A DNA stretch of 64,000 nt from Pseudomonas aestuarii (lineage in GTDB: Bacteria; Pseudomonadota; Gammaproteobacteria; Pseudomonadales; Pseudomonadaceae), in the NCBI RefSeq assembly GCF_027988105.1, contig NZ_JAQJZJ010000008.1, positions 1 to 64,000 on the forward strand, read 5' to 3'. The notes under the pieces are model-generated. The model ran no database searches. It was not told where the DNA came from and saw nothing but the letters and a program-made list of their open reading frames with translations. Of the stretch, positions 8,757 to 18,006 are shown one piece after another (within the stretch, counting starts at the first letter, position 1; each line of letters opens with the position of its first letter). The translations under genes were made by a program, and so were the position numbers.

Positions 8757-9554
8757 TCAGGCGCCCGTCGGCTTCTGCCGGCGCATCAGCAGCAGCTGGG
8801 CGACGATCACCAAGGTCATGGTGGTGATGAAGACGATAGTGCCGATCGCGTTGATGGTCGGGCTCACCTGCCCTTGCAGCGTATTGAGGATGCGCACCGG
8901 CACCGTCTCGTTGAGCCCCGAGACGAACCAGGCGACGGCGAACTCGTCGAAGGAAACGGCCATGGTCACCAACAGCGCAGCGAAGACACTCGGAGCCGCG
9001 AACGGCAGGATCACATAGCGCATGGCCTTCCATTGGCTGGCGCCGAGGTTCCACGCCGCCGCCTCGATGTTCGGATCCATCTGTGCCAAGCGCATTCGGA
9101 TAACCGCCATTGCGAACGGAGTGCACATCACGATATGGCTGATCATCACCGAATGCAGATCGCCGGAAAGCCCAACCCGCGACAGGAACGCCAGCATCGC
9201 CAGACCCATGATCACCACCGGGATGGTCGGCGGCAGCAGCGCCAGCGCCATGTAGACGGACTTGCCGAAGAAGTGATAGCGGAAGTCGGTATAGGCCGCC
9301 GTAAAACCCAGTAAGGTCGACACCAACGACACTACCACCCCCACCGTCAGGCTGTTCCTGAATGCCTCCCACACCGCGGGGTCGGCACCGATGGCCTCGT
9401 ACCAGCGCAGGCTGAAACCACCCAACGGCAAGGACGGGAAACGGTCGACGTTGAACGAAAACACAAAGCTGCCGGCAATCGGGGTAAAGATGAAGATGAA
9501 CACCAGCACTACGTAACTGCGCAGCAACAGATTGATCAGACGATTCTCGTTCAT
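8757..9554 (-). CDS. ABC transporter permease, PotC-like
   Basis: A 265-residue inner-membrane permease with six helices and the EAA loop typical of binding-protein-dependent importers (EAAAWNLGASQWKAMRYVILPF). The start at 9554 is chosen because its ATG overlaps the TGA of the upstream permease as ATGA, a usual sign of translational coupling. The longer frame from 9647 lies wholly within the previous gene. It should pair with the PotB-like permease to form the channel. Confidence 0.88.
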   Translation of the reverse strand: MNENRLINLLLRSYVVLVFIFIFTPIAGSFVFSFNVDRFPSLPLGGFSLRWYEAIGADPAVWEAFRNSLTVGVVVSLVSTLLGFTAAYTDFRYHFFGKSVYMALALLPPTIPVVIMGLAMLAFLSRVGLSGDLHSVMISHIVMCTPFAMAVIRMRLAQMDPNIEAAAWNLGASQWKAMRYVILPFAAPSVFAALLVTMAVSFDEFAVAWFVSGLNETVPVRILNTLQGQVSPTINAIGTIVFITTMTLVIVAQLLLMRRQKPTGA

Positions 9555-10480
9555 GCGCGTCTCCGGTAGGCGAAGCCGATCGAAGCGAAGGCCGTGATCA
9601 GCAGCGTCACAATCATCATCGTTGCGATCACCGCCGCGCGCGGCCATTGCTGTCCCGACTTGGTGGTGTCGGTAATCAGCGTGCTCAAGGTCGGCGGCTG
9701 GCCACCGCCCAGGTAGAGCGGGCTGACGAAATCACCGAAGGTCAGGATGAAGCAGAACAGTGCCGCCACGACGATACCGATCCGCGCCGAGGGTACTACC
9801 ACCTGGAACACCGTGCGCACGCGGCCACAACCGAGATTGTGGGCCGCCTCGATCAACGAGCGGTCGATGTACATCAGACTGAACAGCTGCAGCAGCACCA
9901 CCAGTGGCAGGCACAGCGTGAAGTAGCCGACATAGGTGCCGAACGTGGAGTTGAGCATCGGCAAGGGCCCCAGCCCGAGCTGGCCCAGGGCGGCATTGAG
10001 AATACCGTTGTCGCTCAAAAATACCTGCCATGAGTAGGTGCGCACCAGGTAGCTGGTGAAGAACGGGGTGATCAGCAGCAACACGATCAGCTGCTTGACC
10101 GACTCGCGGAACTTGAAGGCGATCGTGTAGGCGCACGGGAAGGCCACCAGGCTCACCAGCACCGTTGCTCCCGCAGCCATTGCCAGCGTGTGTAGATAGG
10201 CGTCCCAGAAGAACCCGCGGCTGAGCATGTAGCTCCAGTTCAACCACTCGAACGTCGGCACCATCCGATAATTGCGCACGACCCAGAAGCTGATCGCGAC
10301 CAGGAACGCCAGGGGGAAGACGAAGAAAATCATCTGCCAGATGAGGATCGGCATCGAGAAGCTGAGGCCGTACCAAGGCAGGCGGAAGGATTTTCTGTCG
10401 ACACGGGCCGGCACAAGCGGCTGCGCGCCGCTCATGCTGGCGTCGATCCGCGGCGGGTCATCACTCTTGCGTGAAGCCAT
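9551..10480 (-). CDS. ABC transporter permease, PotB-like
   Basis: A 309-residue permease. A polar N-terminus (about 45 residues) is followed by the first helix at WYGLSFSMPILIWQMIFFVFPLAF and five more helices. The EAA loop is EAAHNLGCGRVRTVFQVVVP. I start it at MASRKSDD (10480), after GGGGTGG, because the longer frame from 10540 would overlap the end of the binding-protein gene. Its stop overlaps the start of the PotC-like gene. Confidence 0.85.
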   Translation of the reverse strand: MASRKSDDPPRIDASMSGAQPLVPARVDRKSFRLPWYGLSFSMPILIWQMIFFVFPLAFLVAISFWVVRNYRMVPTFEWLNWSYMLSRGFFWDAYLHTLAMAAGATVLVSLVAFPCAYTIAFKFRESVKQLIVLLLITPFFTSYLVRTYSWQVFLSDNGILNAALGQLGLGPLPMLNSTFGTYVGYFTLCLPLVVLLQLFSLMYIDRSLIEAAHNLGCGRVRTVFQVVVPSARIGIVVAALFCFILTFGDFVSPLYLGGGQPPTLSTLITDTTKSGQQWPRAAVIATMMIVTLLITAFASIGFAYRRRA

Positions 10481-10503
10481 TACGACCACCCCGCTGTTTA
10501 TGC

Positions 10504-11631
10504 TCAGGCACTCTTGTATTCCGACCAGAAGTCGTTCCACTCCTCCAAGCTCTGCTGAACAGGGAGTTCGCGGTACTTGATGCGGCCATCGCGGATATCA
10601 TCCATGACGTTGCGTTGGCCGATCACCATGTTCTGGCGCTGGGCTTCGGCGGAATCGACCTTATTCAGCAGCTCCCAGCCCTTCTTGCTCGGAATCAATG
10701 CTGGGTAAGCGGCCATTTTCGCCGTCTTGACCTGGCCTTCAGGCGCGGTGATGTACTGGATGAACTTCTTCGCCAGCTCGGGGCTGTGCGCGTTCTTGGC
10801 GATGCAATAGGACTCAGTCCACTGCAACCCACCCTCCTCCGGCACTACGGTCTTAACCGGCGCGCCGGAACGCTGCAGCACCCCGGTGATCCAGTCGCCG
10901 ATGCCGCACATTGCATGGATCTGGCCGTTCTTCAGCGATGAGAAGGTTCCGCCGTAGTCGAAGAAACCACCGATCTGCGGACGCAGAGTCATTATTTTCT
11001 CCTGGACGGCTTTCCAATGCGCATCATCGATATCGTACGGACGCGAATTGCCATTGAGCAGGCTGATCTGCCCAAGGTTCGGCAGATGCCAGTCGAAATG
11101 CCCGATCTTGCCCTTGAGGCTCTCGTCCCAGAACACGTCATAGCTATGCACCTTGGCCTCGGGAACCAGCTGGGTGTTGTAGGCGATGCCAAGAAAGCCA
11201 AAACGGATCAGTACTGAGTACAGCTCGCCGTCCAGCCAGTGCCCGGGAAATTTCTGAAATTCGGGGAAGAAGTCGTCGAAAGGGTAGTCGGCGGGGTCAA
11301 GCCGCTCGATGTAGCCGCCAGCGTTGAGTTGCTGCACGTATTCGGCGTCAGATAGGATCAAGTCAAAGGTGCCGGGGGGGGACTGCGAAATCAGTCCCAG
11401 CATGTTGTCGCCGCCCGTATAGTACTTGGCCTTTACCTTGACCCCGAACTGGCGTTCGAAGTCGCCGACAATATCCTGCTCGGCGTGCCCGGCCCAAGCC
11501 AGGATGACCAGCTCTTTTTCCATTGCGGCAAAGCTTCTCAAGGGCAAGACGCCAGCCAGGACCGCGCTACCCGCCAGGATTCCGGTGGTTTTCAGAAATG
11601 TCCGTCGTGAAAGGTCGATGCGATTGTTCAT
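10504..11631 (-). CDS. ABC transporter substrate-binding protein, PotD-like, Tat-exported
   Basis: A 375-residue periplasmic binding protein of the PotD/extracellular solute-binding family 1 type. The N-terminus has a twin-arginine signal (SRRTFLKTTG followed by a hydrophobic stretch and SFAA), so it is probably folded before export. The start at 11631 has GGAGAGA just upstream; the longer frame from 11700 has none. It leads the importer operon. A weak match (11 of 20) to the shared motif lies at 11726-11745, 95 bp before the start, the same spacing as at creatinase and serine dehydratase. The ligand cannot be read from sequence. Confidence 0.88.
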   Translation of the reverse strand: MNNRIDLSRRTFLKTTGILAGSAVLAGVLPLRSFAAMEKELVILAWAGHAEQDIVGDFERQFGVKVKAKYYTGGDNMLGLISQSPPGTFDLILSDAEYVQQLNAGGYIERLDPADYPFDDFFPEFQKFPGHWLDGELYSVLIRFGFLGIAYNTQLVPEAKVHSYDVFWDESLKGKIGHFDWHLPNLGQISLLNGNSRPYDIDDAHWKAVQEKIMTLRPQIGGFFDYGGTFSSLKNGQIHAMCGIGDWITGVLQRSGAPVKTVVPEEGGLQWTESYCIAKNAHSPELAKKFIQYITAPEGQVKTAKMAAYPALIPSKKGWELLNKVDSAEAQRQNMVIGQRNVMDDIRDGRIKYRELPVQQSLEEWNDFWSEYKSA

Positions 11632-11849
11632 TATTGTCTCTCCTCGATAATGGAAAGGTGCTTCTGTCCTTCTAGCTCTGCCACTTGCTTTCTCCATCAC
11701 GCCGCAACTTAAAGCTTAGATGCTGGTGCGACGCGTGAATGAAATCGAATAACCCCTATTTACCGACCAAAGTTCGGATGCCGTGGTGCATGGGATGCTG
11801 TGTCCCCATGTTCTGAGTCAACATCTGTTCGACGGAACGCAACACGCGC

Positions 11850-12101
11850 TCATCCCCACATACGGATAGTGTTTTCCTCTGGGCAGACTGGGGGCACCGT
11901 ACGCGCGGCGGTAGTCGCAGAAGCAATACAGAAATCGCTGCAATTGATGCCATTGAGGGGAGCGGTAAAGGTCGCCGCATCAATATTTTCTACCGCCGCG
12001 TGGGCAGACAGCCTGATCAGGCGAGCTGCGTATTTCTGGGCCGAGAAAGTCAAATCGATTATCTGGCCGCTCTGAATCCGAAGCATCTTGGACATGTACA
12101 T
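11850..12101 (-). pseudogene. Truncated, decayed second creatinase (N-terminal part)
   Basis: The minus-strand frame from ATG 12101 reads MYMSKMLRIQSGQ, then TFSAQKYAARLIRLSAHA, then VENIDAATFTAPLNGINC. Aligned with residues 7-47 of the intact creatinase, I count 26 of 41 identities without gaps. Beyond about residue 55 similarity fades through frameshift and the frame stops at 11850, so the catalytic domain is gone. The upstream 110 bp is also similar to that of the intact gene, including the 20-bp motif. This is either a duplication or the stub of an independently acquired creatinase. Confidence 0.75.
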
Positions 12102-12197
12102 GACGAGAACTCTCATCGTTTCATCGTGATTCGACACACTGATTTGGCAGGTGGCTGAAATCATTCGAACAGATGATGGCACTCAACTTTTGTACAG

Positions 12198-12217
12198 TTC
12201 CGACCCGAAGATGGTCA
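12198..12217 (+). promoter_or_regulatory. Shared 20-bp motif, copy upstream of the truncated creatinase
   Basis: TTCCGACCCGAAGATGGTCA lies 97 bp before the ATG of the creatinase remnant, matching the 99-bp spacing at the intact gene. Its retention beside a dead gene may reflect shared ancestry rather than selection. Confidence 0.45.
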
Positions 12218-12548
12218 GATACGACTCAAAAAACTCACTCAAAACGTCTGAACGTCCTTTCTGTCAGCCCTCAAACAGCGACACGATAGGGGGGTGTCGC
12301 AAGCCGTTGAGAGTCTCGATTTCACTCAACAGCACCACCATCCATAACTTACAGACGCTTGGTCATCATCTGGTGGAATCCTCCCCCAACGGGCACCGAA
12401 TTAGGCGCAAAAGGTCATGTCTGCCTTAGTGGTTGAAAGTGCTGTTCAATTCCCAGTACGAAAGCGATAGCCATGTTGAGCGATAGGTTCTTGGCGTGCC
12501 GCTTTCACCACCACAGTGAGCAAGACAGCACCATGGCGGGTGTACCCC
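12218..12548. other. Intergenic stretch, no gene seen
   Basis: About 330 bp between the creatinase remnant and the terminator of the second GlxA gene. Short open frames show no recognisable domain. Confidence 0.4.
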
Positions 12549-12591
12549 AAAAAAAAGGCCGCACATGCGGCTGGCATGTGCGGACCTAAAA
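12549..12591 (-). terminator. Rho-independent terminator after the second GlxA gene
   Basis: A perfect 10-bp stem, CCGCACATGC (12559-12568) with GCATGTGCGG (12574-12583), has a 5-base loop. It is flanked by an eight-A run on the left and AAAAAA on the right, so it should work in both directions. It lies just past the stop at 12616. Confidence 0.8.
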
Positions 12592-12615
12592 AATGTTTCC
12601 GTGAGGAATGCAGGA

Positions 12616-13623
12616 TCAGTGCAAGGCCAGACGACAGCGCGGGGGCTTGCTCCGGCGCTCGTGGCTCGGCGCAACGCCGAAGTGCTCGTGGTAGCACTTG
12701 GAAAAATGCGAGGCGGTAACAAAACCACAGCCGAAAGCGACATCGACTATGGGCAAAGCCGTTTGCTTAAGCATCTGCCGAGCCAGAATTAGGCGCAGCT
12801 TTAAGTAGTAGCGTGACGGCGAGCAGCGCAGGTACTGGCAAAACAGCCGTTCAAGCTGTCGTCTCGACAACTCAATAAAACTAGCCAGCTGATCCAGTTC
12901 GATGGGCTCCTGAAGATTAGCCTCCATCAGCGTTATCACTTCCTGTAACTTCGGCGGGGTACTGTCCAGCATGTGCCGGAATGATGCATACCCTGACGTC
13001 GGCCCGCAACGAACTTGCTCAAGAACCAACGTCTCACTGATCGCACCCACTAAAGCCGGGCCGTGGCTGCGGCCAATTAGTTGCAACATCATATCCATCC
13101 CTGCTCCGCTACTCCCTGCGGTATAGCGGTCGCGATCGAGGACAAACTGCTGCGAACTAAGCAATACCTTGGGAAAAGCCTCGCATATGTCGACCTTTAG
13201 CTCCCAGTTCGTAGAGCACTCATAGCCGTTCAGAAGCCCCGCATTAGCCAATACCCAGCTGCCTGATCCCAAAGCTCCCAGATGCACGCCGCGCGCAGCC
13301 TGACTCTGTAACAGGCGAATCTGTTCTGGACTACAAGCGCGCGGGCACGCATCACCGCCACAAACAATCAAGGCATCCAATTTCAGCTCGTCATTGGCGA
13401 CGCCATCCGGGGATACCAACATACCGTTACTCGCACGCACTGGACGGCCGTCCTCGGTCAGGGTTTTCCAGCGATAGAGGCTACGCCCAGAAAACTGATT
13501 GGCCCGCCGCAAAGGCTCCAACACACTAGCCAGAGCAATCAAACTGAAATTGTCGGCAAGCAAGAAGCCAATCGCTTCCAAAGTAACCTCTGCGGGCTGT
13601 TTCAACGCTTCGAAACTGGACAT
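12616..13623 (-). CDS. GlxA family AraC-type transcriptional regulator (second copy)
   Basis: A 335-residue regulator with the same layout as the protein at 487: a DJ-1/PfpI-like domain (about 15-185) and an AraC DNA-binding domain (about 220-325, with RRQLERLFCQYLRCSP and FVTASHFSKCY). The elbow that holds Cys in many GlxA proteins here reads GALGSGSW, so the Cys is missing and the domain can only sense, not catalyse. The start at 13623 follows AGAGG; an in-frame GTG six bases earlier is less likely. It sits between the ABC/creatinase region and serine dehydratase on the same strand. Control of this locus is inferred. Confidence 0.85.
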   Translation of the reverse strand: MSSFEALKQPAEVTLEAIGFLLADNFSLIALASVLEPLRRANQFSGRSLYRWKTLTEDGRPVRASNGMLVSPDGVANDELKLDALIVCGGDACPRACSPEQIRLLQSQAARGVHLGALGSGSWVLANAGLLNGYECSTNWELKVDICEAFPKVLLSSQQFVLDRDRYTAGSSGAGMDMMLQLIGRSHGPALVGAISETLVLEQVRCGPTSGYASFRHMLDSTPPKLQEVITLMEANLQEPIELDQLASFIELSRRQLERLFCQYLRCSPSRYYLKLRLILARQMLKQTALPIVDVAFGCGFVTASHFSKCYHEHFGVAPSHERRSKPPRCRLALH

Positions 13624-13701
13624 GCTCACCTCTACTAGCCGGCAATGATCAGGCAGCGGGATATCTACTGATACGATATGGACGAAACTAGACGGCTCGA
13701 C

Positions 13702-15081
13702 TCAACATTCGATCGCACTGACGGCCAGGCCACCGCGCGAGGTTTCCTTGTACTTGTGGTGCATATCGGCGCCGGTGTCACGCATGGTACGGATCACCCG
13801 GTCGAGCGAGATGAAGTGCTGGCCGTCGCCGCGCAAGGCCATCTGCGCGGCATTGATCGCCTTCACTGCGGCGATCGCATTGCGCTCGATGCAGGGCACC
13901 TGGACCAGCCCGCCAACCGGATCGCAGGTCAGTCCGAGGTTGTGCTCCAGACCGATCTCGGCGGCGTTTTCCAGCTGCTCGGGCGTGGCACCGAGAATCT
14001 CCGCCAGGCCGGCCGCAGCCATGGCGCAGGCCGAGCCGACCTCGCCCTGGCAACCGACTTCGGCGCCGGAGATCGAGGCGTTCTTCTTGCACAGGATGCC
14101 GACCGCCGCCGCGGCCAACAGGTAATCGACCACATCGGCTTCGCTTACCGCCGGGCTGAAGCGCACGTAATAATGCAGCACCGCCGGGATGATCCCGGCC
14201 GCGCCGTTGGTCGGTGCGGTGACCATGCGTCCGCCGGCGGCGTTCTCCTCGTTGACCGCCAGGGCGAACAGGTTGACCCATTCCATGCCGCTGAGGGTCG
14301 AGCCGATCACGTTGGGCTTGCTCATTTCCTGCAGGCTGCGGTGCAGCTTGGCGGCGCGGCGCTTGACGTTGAGCCCGCCAGGCAGAATGCCCTCGTGCTT
14401 GAGGCCCTGCTCGACGCAATCACGCATGGCTTGCCACAGACGCATCAGGCCGCTGCGGATCTCCGCCTCACTGCGCCAGGCCTTCTCGTTGGCCATCATC
14501 AGTTCGGACACGCGCAGGCCATGCTCCTTGCACAAGCGCATCAATTCGTCGCCACTGGAGAAGTCGTAAGGCAACTGGGTGTGATCCTGGTCCAGCTGAC
14601 CGCTGGCCGCCTGCTCGGCATCGACCACAAAACCGCCACCGACCGAATAATAGGTGCCGCTACTCAACTCGCTGCCGTCGGCCGCGTAGGCCGTCAGGGT
14701 CATGGCATTCGGGTGATAGGGAAGGTTTTCCTCGAGCAGCAACATGTCGCGCTGCCAGTCGAAGGCGACTGGCAGACGTCCATCCAGCTGCAAGGTGCCA
14801 GTGCGGTGCAGGGCTTCAATGCGCGGCGCGATGTGCGCCGGGTCGATCTGATCCGGCCAGTCGCCCATCAGGCCCATGATCACCGCGGTGTCGCTGCCAT
14901 GACCGATGCCGGTGGCCGACAACGAGCCATACAGGCGCACTTCCACGCGCTGCACCCGCTCAAGCTGGTGACGCTCGCGCAACACGCCGGTGAACAGCGC
15001 CGCGGCGCGCATGGGGCCGACGGTATGTGAACTGGATGGGCCGATACCAATCTTGAACAAATCGAACACACTGATAGCCAC
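13702..15081 (-). CDS. sdaA: L-serine ammonia-lyase (iron-sulfur L-serine dehydratase)
   Basis: A 459-residue single-chain enzyme of the SdaA/SdaB type, converting L-serine to pyruvate and ammonia. The N-terminal regulatory domain begins [16 protein letters not shown]. The catalytic domain has conserved Cys in [22 protein letters not shown] and LTCDPVGG, from which the 4Fe-4S ligands come. In Pseudomonas, glycine betaine and sarcosine clusters often carry such a gene, so that sarcosine passes via glycine and serine to pyruvate. A motif copy at 15168-15187, 87 bp upstream, suggests coregulation with creatinase. Confidence 0.93.
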   Translation of the reverse strand: MAISVFDLFKIGIGPSSSHTVGPMRAAALFTGVLRERHQLERVQRVEVRLYGSLSATGIGHGSDTAVIMGLMGDWPDQIDPAHIAPRIEALHRTGTLQLDGRLPVAFDWQRDMLLLEENLPYHPNAMTLTAYAADGSELSSGTYYSVGGGFVVDAEQAASGQLDQDHTQLPYDFSSGDELMRLCKEHGLRVSELMMANEKAWRSEAEIRSGLMRLWQAMRDCVEQGLKHEGILPGGLNVKRRAAKLHRSLQEMSKPNVIGSTLSGMEWVNLFALAVNEENAAGGRMVTAPTNGAAGIIPAVLHYYVRFSPAVSEADVVDYLLAAAAVGILCKKNASISGAEVGCQGEVGSACAMAAAGLAEILGATPEQLENAAEIGLEHNLGLTCDPVGGLVQVPCIERNAIAAVKAINAAQMALRGDGQHFISLDRVIRTMRDTGADMHHKYKETSRGGLAVSAIEC

Positions 15082-15167
15082 TACGGCCTCCTCATCTGAC
15101 TAAGCGCAGGAGTTGGGCGCTTGCTGAGGGGAATTGTCTGCCGACGACACAGGCTAAAATTGTCTAA

Positions 15168-15187
15168 CTTCGACCCAAAAGTGTTCA
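15168..15187 (+). promoter_or_regulatory. Shared 20-bp motif, copy upstream of serine dehydratase
   Basis: CTTCGACCCAAAAGTGTTCA lies 87 bp before the sdaA ATG in the same relative orientation as at creatinase. It shares the longer block AAAGTGTTCAAA with the copy at 195. Confidence 0.5.
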
Positions 15188-15277
15188 AAGTCACTGTTCA
15201 TTAAAAATAGCGACTGTAGTGGTCAACTGTAACCGCTCCATAAACCCCGTCTTTTTATGATGAGGTTTGGCCGCTGT

Positions 15278-15820
15278 TCACCCCGGAAATCTGGAAAGTT
15301 TTGCACGCTGATTAGCATGGGTGCGAACCTGCGCCTGGATCTGGGTTTTCTCGTCAACTGGCAGCAACAGTGCATTGTCAGGTGGGCTCAGGCACAGCCC
15401 AACCACATCGACTACTTTGCCAGCAAAGCGCGGGTCGTTGCTAATCTTGAAGGTTTTCAGTCGGTGGGGTTTGAGATCGGTAGCGGCCCATAGATGGGAG
15501 ACTTGCCAGACGGTAACGCCCACGTATTTGGCCCTCAGTCGCAAGTTCCAGTGGGTCGCCTCATACGATACACGCTGGGTCGTCAGGGTCAGCATTTCCT
15601 TAATCTTCGCCTCGTCGAGCTTTCGTGGATGTCGCTGCGAGGGAGATCGTCAGTCCATCGAGGCCAGCTTCCTGATAGCGCTTGCACCATTTGAATACGA
15701 CTGGCGCCGAAATCTCCAGCCTATGCGTTTTCACAAAACCGGGATCTTGATCCGACATTGATAGGGCGAACTCATACAATTTCAGGTCGATTTCAGGCAA
15801 ACGTGGGTATTCCCACATAG
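15278..15820 (-). mobile_element. Decayed IS630-family transposase remnant
   Basis: Two minus-strand frames together cover parts of an IS630-type transposase. The 15600-15818 frame holds an HTH-like stretch (ISAPVVFKWCKRYQEAGLDGL). The 15278-15595 frame holds MLTLTTQRVSYEATHW, then KTFKISNDPRFAGKVVDVVGL and the start of the DDE domain, DEKTQIQA. The second part of the catalytic domain is missing and the frames do not join, so the element is dead. No terminal repeats were located. Confidence 0.7.
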
Positions 15821-15872
15821 TTTATTTTTGCAAGTCATCCCGGGTGACACCAAAAATAAAACAGAGGCTTGT

Positions 15873-17828
15873 ATGACTATTCGCTTCAAACTGATAGCCG
15901 CCTTTATTGTCGTGACATTGATTCCCGTGCTGATCATTACGCTATTTGTCACCAGACAGGCCATGGATCGGGAGCGCACGCTATTCAATCAGAGCAGCGT
16001 TAAGCAGATTCAAGAAGTGGATAATGCATTCTCTTTTTTCCTTGAAAGCGCCGCAGAAAACGTCACACTATTGACTCAGACTCGGCTGTTGAAGTCCGCC
16101 GACAGCAACCTTCCCAGCTATATGGAAGCATCGCAGGCAACGAAAATGTCTCCTCCTACCAGTGGGGTTGGCGTTGCGATCTATGAGTTGTTCGAGCAGA
16201 TTGGCAAATCGCACCCCAGTTACGCCTATGTGTATGCGGCGACTAGCCAGGGGCATTATCTGCAATGGCCAGTGTCTGAGATTCGCGCCAACTACGATCC
16301 GCGCGAACGCCCTTGGTTCAAGGCAGCGCTTACTGACAATGGCAAGCCTGTTCGTACTCAGGCTTACGAATTTGCAGAGGATAACGTTGTCATCATTTCC
16401 ACCGCGCAGACCTTTATCGATGCCGATGGCGGAACAGGTGTTATCTCTCTGGATGTCTCGCTGAACAAGTTGACAGAAGTGGCCAAGAATATTCGTTTTG
16501 GCAACAATGGTTATCTGTTACTGCTGGAAAGTGACGGCACAGTGTTGGCCGATCCTATGCACCCCACATACAACTTCAAAGCATTGGCAAGCCTGGGTGA
16601 TGGGTACAAGTTTCTCGCCAGCCAGCCAGCAGGCTTTTATAGCGTGCAACTGGATGGCAAAGACTACAACGCCAGCGTGTATAAATCGCCCACTCTGGGC
16701 TGGACCTATATCGGCCTGATAGAAAGTAGCGAAATCAGCGCCGGTGCCTGGCATCTGGTGTGGGTAATCACGCTTCTCGGTGGTGTTCTGGTGGTGACTT
16801 TCGGGTTGTGCGGCGTAGCACTGTCCAAAGTGCTGATTGCGCCGATCAACAATACCTCGGCGGGCTTGCGCGATATTGCCAGCGGCGACGCCGACCTGAC
16901 GCGACGTTTGGATATCAAGGGCAATGATGAAACGGCGCAAATGGCCAAGGGCTTCAATAGCTTTGTCGCCAGTATCCAGAACTTGATCAAGGAGATTCGC
17001 GCTTCCAGCCTGCAAGTCGAGCGGGAGGCTATGGATATAGGTACACAGGCCGGCCAGCTCGACTCTACAGCACAACGCCAATTGATGGCCGTTGACATGG
17101 TGTCTACTGCGTTCCATGAAATGGTTGCCACGGCCAATGAAGTAGCCATCAACTGTAATCGCGCCGCTGTAGCCGCTCAGCTTGGACAGGATCAGGCGCA
17201 TAAAGGGCAGCAAGTCATCGGCCTCATGGTCAGCCAGGTCAGCAGCCTGGGAGAGCGTATTCGTCAGGCAGCTGAGTCGATCAGCCAACTGGAGCAGAAT
17301 ACCCAAGGCATCACCACCATTCTCGACAACATTCGCGGTATTGCCGAACAGACCAACTTGCTGGCACTCAATGCCGCTATCGAGGCAGCGCGTGCAGGTG
17401 ATCAAGGACGTGGTTTTGCCGTGGTGGCCGATGAAGTTCGCGCTTTGGCCAAGCGGACCTCCGATTCGACCGAACAGATCAACGGCTTGCTCAACAAACT
17501 GGTCACCAGCAGCCAGAGCGTCGCACTGGAGATGCAGCACAGCCTGGCGCAATCAAGCGAGTCGGTGGCTTTTACCACCCAGGTGGAAGAGGCATTTGCT
17601 GGCGTGCACGAGGCGGTCACGACAATCAAGGACATGAACACCCAGATTGCCACTGCGGCCGAGGAACAACATGCGGTGGCCGAAGACATCAACCGCCATA
17701 TCACTGATATTCACAGCGATGCCAGTCGTATAAGCGAAGTGTCCAGCATATCCAAAACCACCACGAGCTCGCTGACGCAAATATCCAGCGAGTTGAACAC
17801 ATTGGTGGGGCGCTTCCGTACGGACTGA
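15873..17828 (+). CDS. Methyl-accepting chemotaxis protein with dCache sensor domain
   Basis: A 651-residue transmembrane chemoreceptor. TM1 covers about 7-29 and a periplasmic double-Cache domain about 35-275. TM2 is about 285-307, then comes a HAMP domain ([12 protein letters not shown]) and a cytoplasmic helical bundle with the tip [19 protein letters not shown]. The distal ligand pocket has YDPRERPWF and a later Asp in GVISLDVSL. This partly fits the amino-acid/amine Cache pattern, although YEFAED replaces the usual Tyr-x-Asp. The start at 15873 follows AGAGG. It lies beside the creatinine genes, so attraction to an amine or amino acid from that pathway is possible. An IS end starts two bases after its stop. 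Confidence 0.92.
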   Translation: MTIRFKLIAAFIVVTLIPVLIITLFVTRQAMDRERTLFNQSSVKQIQEVDNAFSFFLESAAENVTLLTQTRLLKSADSNLPSYMEASQATKMSPPTSGVGVAIYELFEQIGKSHPSYAYVYAATSQGHYLQWPVSEIRANYDPRERPWFKAALTDNGKPVRTQAYEFAEDNVVIISTAQTFIDADGGTGVISLDVSLNKLTEVAKNIRFGNNGYLLLLESDGTVLADPMHPTYNFKALASLGDGYKFLASQPAGFYSVQLDGKDYNASVYKSPTLGWTYIGLIESSEISAGAWHLVWVITLLGGVLVVTFGLCGVALSKVLIAPINNTSAGLRDIASGDADLTRRLDIKGNDETAQMAKGFNSFVASIQNLIKEIRASSLQVEREAMDIGTQAGQLDSTAQRQLMAVDMVSTAFHEMVATANEVAINCNRAAVAAQLGQDQAHKGQQVIGLMVSQVSSLGERIRQAAESISQLEQNTQGITTILDNIRGIAEQTNLLALNAAIEAARAGDQGRGFAVVADEVRALAKRTSDSTEQINGLLNKLVTSSQSVALEMQHSLAQSSESVAFTTQVEEAFAGVHEAVTTIKDMNTQIATAAEEQHAVAEDINRHITDIHSDASRISEVSSISKTTTSSLTQISSELNTLVGRFRTD

Positions 17829-17830
17829 GT

Positions 17831-17873
17831 GGTAATCCCCCTGAAATCAGTGATCGCCAGAAGTAGACTCCCC
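17831..17873 (+). repeat. Solo IS3-type left end next to the chemoreceptor stop codon
   Basis: The sequence GGTAATCCCCCTGAAATCAG, followed by a CCAGAAGTAGA block, repeats the left terminus of the IS at 17937 with a few differences. It is not followed by a transposase. It is probably the stub of an earlier insertion or of a nested or tandem copy. Confidence 0.65.
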
Positions 17874-18006
17874 TCACTTCGCCCTGCAGAAAATAGCGGC
17901 GCTACAAAGGAATACCGAGCACCAAGGATTGAATTTGGTAATCCCCCCTGAAATCAGTACTCGTCAGAAGTAGAATTTTCTCCTAATCGGATCAAGGAAA
18001 TTTTGC

